Source of the DNA: a virus
Virus record (IMG/VR): IMGVR_UViG_3300042935_001174
Location: 111,185-175,184 of that record
DNA: 64,000 nucleotides
Direction: 5' to 3' (one strand)
The notes beneath the pieces are model-generated. The model did no database searches. It was not told where the DNA came from and saw only the letters and a list, made by a program, of their open reading frames with translations. Positions 52,081-60,701 of this stretch are shown in pieces (the first letter of the stretch is position 1; each line of letters begins with the position of its first letter). The translations under genes and the position numbers were made by a program.

Positions 52081-52295
52081 TGCCTCATTGCTTTAAAATC
52101 ATGGTTAACGGGAAAGTCGATACCTATCTTAGATACGAAGACATTCCCGAAATTCTTGATCACGTTATTGAGTTTGACCCGGAGATTCCTCCGCCACCAC
52201 ACAATGACAAAGATCACGATGAAATTGATCTTTGGAAAAGTAGATTTAAAGATCTTATGGAGAGAGAACGTGCCAGCAGTAGCAAGAATCGGTGA
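52080..52295 (+). CDS. Small hypothetical protein
   Basis: A 71-residue protein starting within the previous stop (TAATG). It has an acidic, Pro-rich centre (EFDPEIPPPPHNDKDHDEID) and a basic C-terminus. The last 26 bases overlap the PAAR gene. I see no domain; it may be a small tail-assembly protein given its neighbour. Confidence 0.5.
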   Translation: MPHCFKIMVNGKVDTYLRYEDIPEILDHVIEFDPEIPPPPHNDKDHDEIDLWKSRFKDLMERERASSSKNR

Positions 52296-52560
52296 TAAAT
52301 GTGTGGTTGATTGTAGCCCGCCTACTTTAATATCAGGCAGTGGAGATGTAAAAGTAAACGGCGTTGGCGTTGTGCGCCAAGGAGACAGCACAGACCCACA
52401 CAAACTTAAAAAGGGCAGATGCCCCATCCACGAATCAAAAGTCACCGGTGGGTCAGGATCTGTGTTTGTGAACGGTAAACCCATTGCCAGAGTTGGCGAC
52501 GCCCTTGGTCCAGAATGCACACAAATTAGTCAGGGATCCGGCGATGTATTTGCAGGATAA
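52270..52560 (+). CDS. PAAR-domain tail-spike tip protein
   Basis: I chose the GTG at 52270, with GGAGAG five bases upstream, over an ATG at 52156 that gives an unrelated leader. The product is 96 residues: AVARIGDKCVVDCSPP, then repeated Gly-rich beta arcs (GSGDVKVNG, VVRQGDS, GSGSVFVNG, ARVGDALGP) as in PAAR proteins, which cap the membrane-piercing tip of contractile tails (T4 gp5.4-like). Cys and His residues could hold the metal ion at the point. Confidence 0.88.
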   Translation: MPAVARIGDKCVVDCSPPTLISGSGDVKVNGVGVVRQGDSTDPHKLKKGRCPIHESKVTGGSGSVFVNGKPIARVGDALGPECTQISQGSGDVFAG

Positions 52561-52563
52561 AAA

Positions 52564-54441
52564 ATGGGTCTAAGTCCTACTCAATTGATTGCCAGCGCAG
52601 GCCTTACAGAAAATCAAGGCATCACTGTCAGTGGCAATCTAACTTTGAATATTACCAATTACAACAACGTTGCTGTTGTTAAGCAGTTTATGGGTGTGGT
52701 GGCCAATGCCATTGCTGGCAATATTGGCAATGCCACAATAGCAGATCTTCAGACGCTGGGAGCATCAAACTTTCCTGCTGTTACCAATGCTATTCCATCA
52801 TCTGCGGCCAATGCATTAGGCAATACCTATACCACTGGGTTCACTGGCTATATCACAATGATTGCCAATACAGAAACGGGTAACAGTGATGTCAGCAAGT
52901 TCACACAAATTTTTTCTCAGTCACAGGGGTATATTTCACAGGCTAACCAATTCTTAAAAGCCAACGAAAAATCCAAAACACTTGCAACCACTTTTACCAA
53001 CATGGATGATCTGACCACTGGTGGATTTTCCAGTGTTAATTCAAATTTGCAAAAGTTTGGTGAAGATCTGCAAAAGCTTGGCAGCCTGATCAATCTTAAA
53101 GACCTTAATAGTCTTGGAAGTCCTGCCGCATTGCTAAAACAGTTTGTAAACGTAGCAGGACTAACACCTGCTATCCGTGCCATGGCCATTGCTGCCGGTG
53201 CCACTGACAGTCAATTAAACAGTATAGCCAAAGTCGAGTTCGCTGAAAATGTAAACAAAGCCTTGTACGAAGGCATGACAAAAATCACAGGTGATGCACT
53301 ATCACAGGTCAACGCTATTATGAAAGTTACCACAAGTAATATTTCAACAATGGCTGATTTACTAAATCCTGTCAAAATTTTTCCTACCAGCTTTGGCGGA
53401 TTTACTGCACCTACTGCCAACGGATTACAAAAAATTTATGTAGACCAGTCAGGCAGCGTTAATCAACAGTTGGCAACACTACTGCCACAGACATACATTG
53501 ATCTTTATAACACGTTACAAAAAATTATTCCGCAGGACCAGGCATTGGCCAACAAAGCACTGGTAGCATCGCTGATGCAGATTAAAGGGATTTTTAATTC
53601 CACGCTGGTATCAATGAGCAAAGCAGTTACCAGTCTAGAAACCAACACAGGTCTTGGAGATATAAATGCTTTAACAACTCCAGTGCCGGCTTCAGTTGGT
53701 TCTACATTACAATCACAACTGGGATCAGGAACAGGTCCAGGGAATACTCTTGTATTAAATGATGTGATTGGCACAGCTGCCGGAGCAGTACAAAATATAG
53801 AATTGCCAATTGTGACAGCAACCATGTCAAACCTTGCAACGGCAAATGCATTTTATACTCTGACATTTGACGACGGAAATCCAAATAGTGCTGTCAAACT
53901 TGGCGTGTTTACTGTGATGAATTATGTGTTAAACGGCGCCTACAATCAATCTAATCCAAATCCGTCGCCACCTCCGGCGGAACTGGGAGAAATTATAATA
54001 CCAGCACCACAGCCTGGTGCAGGAACGTATGGGCCAGCAAACTCTGCTCCAAGTTTGTATGCTAGTGTTTTTGATGTACTAATCCCAATTGCGGCCAGCG
54101 ATATTTCAAACATTGCCACAACAAATTCTACCAATGTTGCCATAACAACATCAGCATTTGGTAATATGGCAGCTCAGCTGGAAAGAGAAAAAACCAATCA
54201 AGCCAAAGCACAGATTGACTTTGCTAACCTACAGCCAAACGCAACATCTTCTGTACTGTCGTTTGCATCAAGTCTGGCCTCTTATGGCAAGGATGTAGAG
54301 CCCGGTCAGGCCGCAGACTATATCAACAGCGTGGCTGATGTCAGCAACCAAACAGGACAGGCAATTATTGCATCCATGCGTGAAGCTAGAAATATCGCCG
54401 CTTTAGGTGCTGTCGGTGTCCCCACAGATACCCAATTGTAA
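52564..54441 (+). CDS. Large tail or baseplate-type protein
   Basis: A 625-residue protein. It is Ala/Ser/Thr/Asn-rich, with long amphipathic helices and a Pro-rich segment (NPNPSPPPAELGE, near 460-475). It has no cysteine and no membrane segment. It follows the PAAR gene by three bases, which suggests a baseplate-hub or tape-measure-like role. It is too short for a T4-like tape measure by usual standards. No domain recognised. Confidence 0.55.
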   Translation: MGLSPTQLIASAGLTENQGITVSGNLTLNITNYNNVAVVKQFMGVVANAIAGNIGNATIADLQTLGASNFPAVTNAIPSSAANALGNTYTTGFTGYITMIANTETGNSDVSKFTQIFSQSQGYISQANQFLKANEKSKTLATTFTNMDDLTTGGFSSVNSNLQKFGEDLQKLGSLINLKDLNSLGSPAALLKQFVNVAGLTPAIRAMAIAAGATDSQLNSIAKVEFAENVNKALYEGMTKITGDALSQVNAIMKVTTSNISTMADLLNPVKIFPTSFGGFTAPTANGLQKIYVDQSGSVNQQLATLLPQTYIDLYNTLQKIIPQDQALANKALVASLMQIKGIFNSTLVSMSKAVTSLETNTGLGDINALTTPVPASVGSTLQSQLGSGTGPGNTLVLNDVIGTAAGAVQNIELPIVTATMSNLATANAFYTLTFDDGNPNSAVKLGVFTVMNYVLNGAYNQSNPNPSPPPAELGEIIIPAPQPGAGTYGPANSAPSLYASVFDVLIPIAASDISNIATTNSTNVAITTSAFGNMAAQLEREKTNQAKAQIDFANLQPNATSSVLSFASSLASYGKDVEPGQAADYINSVADVSNQTGQAIIASMREARNIAALGAVGVPTDTQL

Positions 54442-54460
54442 GCGGTTACTAACTTAGAGG

Positions 54461-54489
54461 TTGACACAAAATTGGAATTATTTTATAAT
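54461..54489 (+). promoter_or_regulatory. Sigma70-type promoter
   Basis: TTGACA (54461-54466), a 17-base spacer and TATAAT (54484-54489): a perfect consensus 40 bases before the ATG at 54529. It begins the run of early-type small genes. Confidence 0.85.
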
Positions 54490-54528
54490 TGCGTTATGTT
54501 TAAAACTTTAGAACATGGAGCCTATTAA

Positions 54529-54762
54529 ATGAGCAGACTAGCATTGCACGGTCGTCCCTGGGTTGTTTTTAACCCCTACAACAAAGAACATCGACAATGG
54601 TTTGCCGAGTTCAATCGCACAGCCAAATGGGGCGACTGTCCTGTTCGCTTTGTTGTCAACGAAGACCATGGTGATTTAATCACACAAATTCAACGAGAAC
54701 TAATCCAATTTTATGTTGACAAGGAGTTCCGAAATGGCCTGGGTAAAGTTTCAAAAGGATGA
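54529..54762 (+). CDS. Small early-type hypothetical protein
   Basis: A 77-residue protein of unknown function. It is basic and aromatic (RPWVVFNPYNKEHRQWFAEFNRTAKWGDCP), probably globular. A consensus promoter precedes it. The next gene starts 28 bases before its stop in another frame, so they are coupled. Confidence 0.6.
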   Translation: MSRLALHGRPWVVFNPYNKEHRQWFAEFNRTAKWGDCPVRFVVNEDHGDLITQIQRELIQFYVDKEFRNGLGKVSKG

Positions 54763-54934
54763 TCGCTTTTTGCCCCGCAAAGGGTTAGAAGGTCCGTTTC
54801 ATTATGTCAATGGCAGGGTATTGTACTATGACCCCAAAGCCGGTGAGTACTACGATAGTACTACAGATTTCTATGTTCCCCGCGAAGAAATCGACGATCT
54901 AAATTCCCAATTATTTCGTTGCTTGTCAACCTAA
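54734..54934 (+). CDS. Small early-type hypothetical protein
   Basis: I chose the ATG at 54734, with AAGGAG upstream, over an in-frame start at 54713. The product is 66 residues (MAWVKFQKDDRF...). It is Tyr/Asp-rich with no recognised domain. It overlaps the previous gene by 29 bases and ends just before a terminator. Confidence 0.6.
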   Translation: MAWVKFQKDDRFLPRKGLEGPFHYVNGRVLYYDPKAGEYYDSTTDFYVPREEIDDLNSQLFRCLST

Positions 54935-54955
54935 AATTGTGGCTTTTTTACAACA

Positions 54956-54987
54956 AAAACCCTAGTAATTCTAGGGTTTTTTCTTTT
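54956..54987 (+). terminator. Rho-independent terminator
   Basis: AAAACCCTAG (54956-54965) pairs with CTAGGGTTTT (54971-54980) around TAATT, followed by TTCTTTT. A new promoter begins at 54990, only three bases beyond the T run. Confidence 0.88.
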
Positions 54988-54989
54988 GG

Positions 54990-55018
54990 TTGACCGATAA
55001 TTTCTCTTTTGCTATAAT
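54990..55018 (+). promoter_or_regulatory. Repeated-family promoter, copy 3
   Basis: TTGACC (54990-54995), spacer GATAATTTCTCTTTTGC (17 bases), TATAAT (55013-55018). A 5' leader with AATTAAAAAGGAG follows before the ATG at 55049. Confidence 0.9.
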
Positions 55019-55048
55019 ACTTGTATAGTAATTAAAAAGGAGTTAGAG

Positions 55049-55309
55049 ATGAAAGCACTTCAAGCATACATTGACCAAAAAAACAAATGGAATGCGATTT
55101 TTAATGGTCGTCAATATGAAATCACCACAGCCGCCGGTCGTCAGCAAGTTGCTGACAGTTTGGATGCAGATTTAAGTCCAGAGAACTTGACCTGCGATGG
55201 CGAACTGCCCCGTAGCCAGGTCCAAGCCCGCTATCGTCAATTGTCTGCCGCGGCACGTGAATTGCAGAAATTGGATGCCAGCGTTAAGTTTTACGAGTTT
55301 TCGGAGTAA
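55049..55309 (+). CDS. Small early-type hypothetical protein
   Basis: An 86-residue, mainly helical protein with a Gln/Arg-rich middle (SRQVQARYRQLSAAARELQKLDAS is typical in composition). It is preceded by promoter copy 3 and a strong AAGGAG ribosome site. No domain recognised. Strong expression and small size fit host-takeover genes. Confidence 0.6.
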   Translation: MKALQAYIDQKNKWNAIFNGRQYEITTAAGRQQVADSLDADLSPENLTCDGELPRSQVQARYRQLSAAARELQKLDASVKFYEFSE

Positions 55310-55313
55310 GATT

Positions 55314-55598
55314 ATGAATGGTTGGGAAAATAGTAGAGGGTATCTCACAACAATGAAAGCGGAGGCGCATGACCGCAATCCAAATCTCAGCCGTCGTAAT
55401 GCCAATCCCAAGGTACGACTACAGTTTGACCCCAAGGAGGATATTGGATGTTTCCATTGTGGCACTTTTCGCAGTTATAATTTTGAATTTGACAGCAATT
55501 ATTGTGACCCTTGCAACAAGTGGTTGGAAGGCACATGCAAGGATGCTGACTGTCCCTTCTGCCCCAAACGTCCCAAGTACCCCAAGTACCCTGGTTGA
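55314..55598 (+). CDS. Small cysteine-rich (zinc-ribbon-like) protein
   Basis: A 94-residue protein starting at the ATG at 55314, five bases after the previous stop. Cysteine pairs CxxC at 46-49, 64-67 and Cys75, Cys80, Cys83 could bind one or two zinc ions (GCFHCG, YCDPCNKW, CPFCPK). The N-terminal half is basic and Arg/Asn-rich. This suggests nucleic-acid or protein binding. Co-transcribed with the upstream gene. Confidence 0.6.
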   Translation: MNGWENSRGYLTTMKAEAHDRNPNLSRRNANPKVRLQFDPKEDIGCFHCGTFRSYNFEFDSNYCDPCNKWLEGTCKDADCPFCPKRPKYPKYPG

Positions 55599-55623
55599 CC
55601 GATAATTCCCGTTTTGTTATAAT
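55595..55623 (+). promoter_or_regulatory. Repeated-family promoter, copy 4
   Basis: TTGACC (55595-55600), spacer GATAATTCCCGTTTTGT, TATAAT (55618-55623). The last bases of the preceding gene overlap the -35. The leader ACTTGTATTGCAATTAAAAAGGA is almost the same as after copy 3. Confidence 0.9.
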
Positions 55624-55656
55624 ACTTGTATTGCAATTAAAAAGGAAGCTACCAAA

Positions 55657-56079
55657 ATGAAACACACTATCCTATTAGACAATGGTACCTACTTGCAGGT
55701 CAATGACATGGGCTGGACTGAGCGTAAGACGCCCAGGCAGTACAAGAATCTAGCAGAAGCCCAACATCATTTACAATGGGGAATTGACATGTGTCATACT
55801 AATGTTAAACTTAGGACAGACTACATTGCAACCTATCACAAAGACAAAACTAAATTTGAAAAGGCTGTGGCCAAAGAACAGTCCCTAATCAAAGAGCTAG
55901 AGACACAGCCGTATAACAAGGTAGCAGATCAGATTAAGAAAGCTCACTTTAATATTGATCAACTCACTGTCAAGTTTTATCCCGAAAGCCGTCTTGCAGA
56001 TTTTAAACGTGATACCAAATTCCTTGCAAGTGCCAAAAAGGTACTGGCCAACAATCCCAGGGTCATTCCTTTAGGTTGA
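55657..56079 (+). CDS. Early-type hypothetical protein
   Basis: A 140-residue protein. The first 30 residues are strand-rich (HTILLDNGTYLQVNDMGW) and the rest is a charged, helical region with a coiled-coil tendency (KDKTKFEKAVAKEQSLIKELE). It is basic overall. It has its own promoter of the repeated family. Function unknown. Confidence 0.6.
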   Translation: MKHTILLDNGTYLQVNDMGWTERKTPRQYKNLAEAQHHLQWGIDMCHTNVKLRTDYIATYHKDKTKFEKAVAKEQSLIKELETQPYNKVADQIKKAHFNIDQLTVKFYPESRLADFKRDTKFLASAKKVLANNPRVIPLG

Positions 56080-56104
56080 CCGATAATTCCCAATTTGCTA
56101 TAAT
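56076..56104 (+). promoter_or_regulatory. Repeated-family promoter, copy 5
   Basis: TTGACC (56076-56081), spacer GATAATTCCCAATTTGC, TATAAT (56099-56104). The -35 overlaps the preceding stop codon. The ATG at 56136 has AAAGGAGC upstream. Confidence 0.9.
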
Positions 56105-56135
56105 ATACATATACTGAAACACAAAGGAGCTTGAT

Positions 56136-56612
56136 ATGGGTACTCGTAGTCGCATTGCAGTTATGCATGGTGATAAATGTAAATCAGTTTACTGTCACTG
56201 GGATGGCTATCTCGAACACAATGGTCTTATTCTACAGGAACACTATGACTCAGCAAAAGCAAACCACCTTGTGGCCCTTGGGGACCTCAGTAGCCTCCGC
56301 CAGAACATCGGCGAAAAACATGCCTTCAGTCACTTTGACCTCACGCCAGCGGAACGTGAGCAATACAAGTTGGACCACGGAGATTCATGCACGTTCTACG
56401 GTCGTGACCGCGGAGAAGAAGGCTTCGACTTTGCAGTGGATTTAACCTTTGCCAAGTTCTTTGAACGTGCCGACGGATGCTGTGCAGAATGGTATTACAT
56501 TATGCAAGATGGGGTCTGGTATGTGGGTAACACTTACGAGAGTGATACAAAGTTTTACAAGAAACTGGTGTTGTTATCAGAAGCCTTGGAAACTGTAAAG
56601 GAAACAGCATAA
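56136..56612 (+). CDS. Conserved phage protein with GTRSRIAV opening
   Basis: A 158-residue protein. MGTRSRIAVMHGDKCKSVYCHWDGYLEHNG is the start of a widespread, uncharacterised phage protein family that I recognise. Further elements are LVALGDLSSL and WYVGNTY. It seems to be a small globular alpha/beta protein with a conserved His-Trp-Asp-Gly. Promoter copy 5 precedes it. Its stop overlaps the next start (TAATG). Confidence 0.7.
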   Translation: MGTRSRIAVMHGDKCKSVYCHWDGYLEHNGLILQEHYDSAKANHLVALGDLSSLRQNIGEKHAFSHFDLTPAEREQYKLDHGDSCTFYGRDRGEEGFDFAVDLTFAKFFERADGCCAEWYYIMQDGVWYVGNTYESDTKFYKKLVLLSEALETVKETA

Positions 56613-56764
56613 TGATTAGAATTATGATTGGGTTATTGATTGCCTTTGGTGCAGTTGGTGGCATTGAGCACAGTCAAACAGATCTTGATTTATTTTATGC
56701 CGCATTGACAGCATCATTTGGTCTAATGATAATGGCATCAGGTGTGTCGTTTGTTAAGGAATAA
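56612..56764 (+). CDS. Tiny membrane protein
   Basis: A 50-residue protein starting within the previous stop (TAATG). Residues 1-18 (MIRIMIGLLIAFGAVGGI) and 28-48 are hydrophobic helices, so it is a two-pass membrane peptide. Clearly coupled to the upstream gene. No function can be assigned. Confidence 0.5.
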   Translation: MIRIMIGLLIAFGAVGGIEHSQTDLDLFYAALTASFGLMIMASGVSFVKE

Positions 56765-56770
56765 TTTATA

Positions 56771-57265
56771 ATGAACTGTAGCCCTACACTCACTGCTGAA
56801 GAATTCAAGACTATACATAACGCCTTGTGGGAGTTGGATCAGGTCAGAACACAGCTTGAAGAAGTACTCAAACCTGAACTGTACATCAAGCTGGCCCGTG
56901 CCGCAACAGACATTCGCAAAGGTCTTACCAGTGCATACGAACAAGACAGCAAGTCGTTTGAACTTAAACAAGAGCATTATAGTGATGTTCAAAATCAACT
57001 AGGATTGTCAGCTGTCTGGAGTGTCTACGACGCAAACAATCTTGGCGATCGTCATCCCTTTGAAGGTGTGGATCGTGTGTTATACAAAGACCATTGGGGC
57101 GACGACACAGTGAGTTCTGAGATCAATGGACTAACTTGGTCGGCATTGTATGTTGCGGCCAATGCCTGTATCCGTGACAGCGGTGATGAACATCACATGT
57201 TCATTGAAGGTTTTAAAATTGCCAAAGATGATCCACGTACACTTATTCTTTCTACAGGAAGTTAA
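56771..57265 (+). CDS. Early-type hypothetical protein
   Basis: A 164-residue protein. Residues 1-70 are helical and charged. The second half has LSAVWSVYDANNLGDRHPFEG, then WSALYVAANACIRDSGDEHHMFIEGF, a pattern I recall from T4-like aquatic phages. No known catalytic motif. It sits six bases before DNA ligase and may be part of the same transcript. Confidence 0.6.
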   Translation: MNCSPTLTAEEFKTIHNALWELDQVRTQLEEVLKPELYIKLARAATDIRKGLTSAYEQDSKSFELKQEHYSDVQNQLGLSAVWSVYDANNLGDRHPFEGVDRVLYKDHWGDDTVSSEINGLTWSALYVAANACIRDSGDEHHMFIEGFKIAKDDPRTLILSTGS

Positions 57266-57270
57266 ATACT

Positions 57271-58644
57271 ATGCAAGATATTAATTTTAGCGACGAAAGG
57301 TTTGACAACACAATGGCCGCAGGCTGGATACGTGATCTGGAAAGTTCGGACAGTCGCATACACAAAGAAAAAACTATTGAAAAAGCACTAATGGCGGCAA
57401 GACTTGGTAGTGCCGATGCACAATGTTTCCTCTTTAATTGCTACCAGGCCTATAATCCTTTCTACACTTTTAACATCCGTCAGGTACCCGAGACCAACGG
57501 GCTGACTGGTATGCCTAACCCCTGGACTACATTTTGGGCCTTGTTAGAAAGTCTACGTACCAGAAGCGTCACCGGTAATCGTGCAAGAGAAGCAATCGAA
57601 ACTTGCAGTCAAATGTTTGACTCAGACGAGTGGAATAACTTGGCTCGACGGGTGTTGATCAAGGACTTGAGATGCGGTATCTCAGAGAAAACTCTAAACA
57701 AAGTACTGGGCAAGACTGAATGGAAGATACCAATCTTCAGTTGCCAACTGGCCCAGGATTCTACAGACCAGCCCAAAAAGTTAAAAGGTATCAAACGCCT
57801 GGAAGTCAAGCTGGATGGTGTGCGTGTGTTGGCAGTTGTGAATGGATCTGCTTGTACATTGTACAGCCGTAATGGCAAAGAGTTTGAGAACTTCCCACAG
57901 ATTGCAGACTTTATCGAAGAACATCGCAAAGCATTCCAGCGTGATTCTGCCTTTGGTGGACAGTTTGTGTTGGATGGCGAGATTGTGGGCAAGAATTTCC
58001 AGGACTTGATGAAGCAAGCACAACGCAAGAGCAATGCTAAAACAGACAACATGGTGTATCATGTGTTTGACATCTTGCCGTTGACAGAGTTCCGTGAAGG
58101 CTTTTGTAATTTGCAACAGCACAAGCGAATTGATCTCTTAAAACGTGCTCAAGCAATGTTACCAGAAAATGGGTGTGTGCAAATCATGCCCGGTATGGAT
58201 GTGGACTTGGACACAGCAGAAGGACATGATGTCATGCGCAGGTTTGCCGAAGCTTCAGTACAAGAAGGTTATGAAGGCATCATGATCAAGAACATGGATG
58301 CACCTTACGAGTGCAAACGTTCAGACTTTTGGATGAAATGGAAACCTACTATTACTGTTGATCTCGATATTGTGGGTTTCGAAGAAGGAACCGGTCGCAA
58401 TCTTGGCCGGTTGGGTGCTATAATTTGTGAAGGAGTCGATAATGACCGAAATATTAGGGTTAATGTTGGCAGTGGTTTGTCTGATAGCGATCGCGATGAG
58501 TATTGGACCGCTAGGGATAAACTTTTGGGGTGCGTGGTTGAAGTTGAAGCTGACGCAGTTACGCAAAACCAAGACGGATCGTATAGTTTGAGGTTTCCTC
58601 GATTTTTGCGATTCCGTGGATTTGAACAAGGAGAAAAATTATGA
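57271..58644 (+). CDS. 30: ATP-dependent DNA ligase (gp30-like)
   Basis: A 457-residue protein, near the T4 gp30 length (487). The adenylated lysine is K180 in KLDGVR (motif I). The N-terminal helical domain has TWALLESL-type and RCGISEKTLNKVL elements. Later motifs include DGEIVG, MVYHVFDILP (motif III/IIIa), EGIMIKN (motif IV) and WMKWKP (motif V). It seals nicks in lagging-strand DNA. The gene overlaps the next by four bases. Confidence 0.93.
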   Translation: MQDINFSDERFDNTMAAGWIRDLESSDSRIHKEKTIEKALMAARLGSADAQCFLFNCYQAYNPFYTFNIRQVPETNGLTGMPNPWTTFWALLESLRTRSVTGNRAREAIETCSQMFDSDEWNNLARRVLIKDLRCGISEKTLNKVLGKTEWKIPIFSCQLAQDSTDQPKKLKGIKRLEVKLDGVRVLAVVNGSACTLYSRNGKEFENFPQIADFIEEHRKAFQRDSAFGGQFVLDGEIVGKNFQDLMKQAQRKSNAKTDNMVYHVFDILPLTEFREGFCNLQQHKRIDLLKRAQAMLPENGCVQIMPGMDVDLDTAEGHDVMRRFAEASVQEGYEGIMIKNMDAPYECKRSDFWMKWKPTITVDLDIVGFEEGTGRNLGRLGAIICEGVDNDRNIRVNVGSGLSDSDRDEYWTARDKLLGCVVEVEADAVTQNQDGSYSLRFPRFLRFRGFEQGEKL

Positions 58645-58856
58645 CTATGCATGAAAATTTTATTAAAATTGCTGATAATGCTTTTAAAGAAAAACTCAAC
58701 GAAGAGGACTTTCTTGATGCATTTAAAGCAAACCCAAGTTTATTCTGTGCCTTGCGCCTGGATGAATTACAGTTATTTGCTGAAGGCATTGTTCGAGAAT
58801 GTGCCACAGTATCCGGTAAGGAAAAAGCTTTACTCAAACATTTTGGATTAGAATAA
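58641..58856 (+). CDS. Small helical protein after DNA ligase
   Basis: A 71-residue, acidic helical protein (MTMHENFIKIADNAFKEKLN...). It overlaps ligase by four bases (ATGA), so it is translated after it. An alternative frame at 58651 is less likely because of the overlap. Function unknown. Confidence 0.6.
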   Translation: MTMHENFIKIADNAFKEKLNEEDFLDAFKANPSLFCALRLDELQLFAEGIVRECATVSGKEKALLKHFGLE

Positions 58857-58864
58857 TATAGCCA

Positions 58865-58881
58865 TTCTTCATTATGAAGAA
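58865..58881. repeat. Short perfect inverted repeat
   Basis: TTCTTCAT (58865-58872) and ATGAAGAA (58874-58881) around one base. No T run follows, so it is not a standard terminator. Possible protein-binding site in the 64-base gap before the next gene. Confidence 0.5.
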
Positions 58882-58920
58882 ACTTTATTATCTTAAAGAA
58901 GGTCGCAGATAAAGATATGG

Positions 58921-59190
58921 ATGGAAAATAAAAAATCCCACAAGTTTTATTTTGCAATAAAAAACTCTCAGCAATGGTATAATGTCATGGCTGAGTGTCG
59001 CCGCTTGTTTGGTAAAGAATGGTCTTGCCAGGGAAAGGTACGGCGTAAACTTGATAAAATTAGATGGTCAGATAACCCTCGAGTTGATGTTTGGTTTGAA
59101 GTGCCTGATTCTAAATTTGGCGTGTGGATTACGCTCAAAACAGGAGTTGAGTTGATCAAACAAGAGATTAAAAAACCGGTAAATAACTAA
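58921..59190 (+). CDS. Small basic protein
   Basis: An 89-residue, basic and aromatic protein (KFYFAIKNSQQWYNVMAECRRLFG, GKVRRKLDKIRW). The gene is two bases before the membrane gene, suggesting an operon. The basic surface suggests nucleic-acid or membrane contact. Not recognised. Confidence 0.6.
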   Translation: MENKKSHKFYFAIKNSQQWYNVMAECRRLFGKEWSCQGKVRRKLDKIRWSDNPRVDVWFEVPDSKFGVWITLKTGVELIKQEIKKPVNN

Positions 59191-59192
59191 CT

Positions 59193-60701
59193 ATGTTTTT
59201 GTCACTACTAACTTTAGCAATAGCCCTGTCTTTATCTGCCATTGCCGCTTTCTATTCAATTGCAGGTCTTGCGGCTATATTTGCCGCGGCAGTAGTGCCT
59301 ATCATGATTATGGGGTCGATACTTGAGGTTGCTAAACTAGTTGTAACAGTCTGGCTACACGAATACTGGCACCGTTGCCGGTTAACCATGAAATTGTATC
59401 TAGTGCCTGCAGTTGGTATATTGATGATAATAACATCAATGGGTATTTTTGGCTTCTTGTCAAAAGCCCACAGTGATCAAAGCCTAGTATCAGGTGATGT
59501 GCAGGCCAAGATTGCAGTCTACGATGAAAAAATTAAAACAGCCAAAGAGAACATAGATGCAAACCGCAAAGCTCTTAAACAAATGGATGAGGCAGTGGAC
59601 CAGGTCATGGGCCGAAGCACTTCAGAAACAGGTGCAGATAAAGCCGTGGCTCTCCGTAGGACGCAACAAAAGGAACGTGGGCGTCTCCTTGCTGAAATCG
59701 AAGCCGAACAGAAAAGAATTAGCATATTTGCTGAAGAGCGAGCGCCGATTGCCGCCGAGGTTAGAAAAGTAGAAGCCGAAGTAGGACCAATAAAATACAT
59801 TGCTTCATTTATCTATGGTGATAACCCTGATGCCAACTTGCTGGAAAAAGCAGTGACCTGGGTGATCATTATCATTGTTGCTGTGTTTGATCCCTTGGCT
59901 ATCATGATGTTGTTGGCCGCAACTGAAAGTTTAAAGTGGCGTAGAGAAGATTTAGAAAAAACACCAGCATACGAAGAAGACGATGGGCCGTTAACCAACG
60001 ATCAAATTGATCAAATCAAAGAATCAGCCAACGAAGATTTGCCCACTGGTGACTTGATAATCAAAGACGAGTTATTTCCGAACAACCTACATCCTCCAGG
60101 TTGGATGTTTACAAATCCAGAAACCCATCCAGTTGAAACACTATCAATTGAATCAGATCCTATACCTTGTGTAAAATGTGGTACACCACTGGTCGATGTA
60201 CCCAGCATAGGATTAGTTTGTGCTAACCCGGATTGTGACCCAGTTAATGAAGAGGTCGAAGAAGAGGTCGAAGAAGAGGTCGAAAACGATTCAGACGCAG
60301 TCAAAGAAGCTAAACGTCGTTGGAAAGCAGATAACCCCAATGAAACTTTAAAAAATCAACGGCGATTAGTTGACGCAGGCTTTATCGATCATTACCCATG
60401 GGAAGATTACTTAGATATTGGCAATGAAGATTTAGACATTCCTTATGGAGACCAATTACCCGAGTCTTCTGCAAAAGGAGAAATGTATCTTAACACAGCA
60501 TACCAACCAACCAAGTTATTTAAATACAATGGACAAAAATGGATTGAAGTTGATAAAAAATTAACCGACAGATATGTATATAATGACTCTTACATTGATT
60601 ATTTAATTAGTAAAATAAGTTCAGGCGAGTACGACCCTGAACTGCTCAATGACAGTGAACGTTCCCAAATCGAAGAAAAACTTAAACAAGGACCAATTTA
60701 A
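59193..60701 (+). CDS. Multi-pass membrane/coiled-coil protein
   Basis: A 502-residue protein. Hydrophobic helices lie near 1-20, 25-50, 65-90 and 215-245. Residues 100-205 are a long charged coiled coil. The cytoplasmic tail has a possible zinc site ([23 protein letters not shown], near 325-350) and a tandem [11 protein letters not shown] run. The C-terminal 140 residues are acidic and mixed. I recall similar membrane-coil proteins in uncultured aquatic phage genomes. An inner-membrane scaffold is plausible; function unknown. The stop shares one base with the clpX start (TAATG). Confidence 0.7.
   Translation: MFLSLLTLAIALSLSAIAAFYSIAGLAAIFAAAVVPIMIMGSILEVAKLVVTVWLHEYWHRCRLTMKLYLVPAVGILMIITSMGIFGFLSKAHSDQSLVSGDVQAKIAVYDEKIKTAKENIDANRKALKQMDEAVDQVMGRSTSETGADKAVALRRTQQKERGRLLAEIEAEQKRISIFAEERAPIAAEVRKVEAEVGPIKYIASFIYGDNPDANLLEKAVTWVIIIIVAVFDPLAIMMLLAATESLKWRREDLEKTPAYEEDDGPLTNDQIDQIKESANEDLPTGDLIIKDELFPNNLHPPGWMFTNPETHPVETLSIESDPIPCVKCGTPLVDVPSIGLVCANPDCDPVNEEVEEEVEEEVENDSDAVKEAKRRWKADNPNETLKNQRRLVDAGFIDHYPWEDYLDIGNEDLDIPYGDQLPESSAKGEMYLNTAYQPTKLFKYNGQKWIEVDKKLTDRYVYNDSYIDYLISKISSGEYDPELLNDSERSQIEEKLKQGPI
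60249..60283 (+). repeat. Tandem 12-base repeat
   Basis: About three copies of GAAGAGGTCGAA in frame, encoding the [11 protein letters not shown] run in the membrane/coiled-coil gene. Copy number may vary by slippage. Confidence 0.8.

Noticed and set aside
52077-52520. A 147-codon open frame on the minus strand
   Set aside because: It lies wholly across the PAAR gene and its neighbour on the other strand and has no family signature. It is a shadow of the real genes.
52564-54441. Tape-measure protein
   Set aside because: Its length is well short of that usual for T4-like tape measures, and there is no membrane segment or clear long coiled coil.
57262-57268. Late promoter TTAAATA before DNA ligase
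   Set aside because: It is only three bases from the ATG and the gene belongs to an early-type run. Chance in AT-rich DNA is more likely.
57609-58052. A 147-codon minus-strand frame inside DNA ligase
   Set aside because: It lies opposite a clear ligase with all motifs. Its composition follows the complement of ligase codons.
58874-58912. A 12-codon frame (MKKLYYLKEGRR) in the gap after DNA ligase
   Set aside because: Too short, without a ribosome site, and it overlaps the inverted repeat at 58865-58881.
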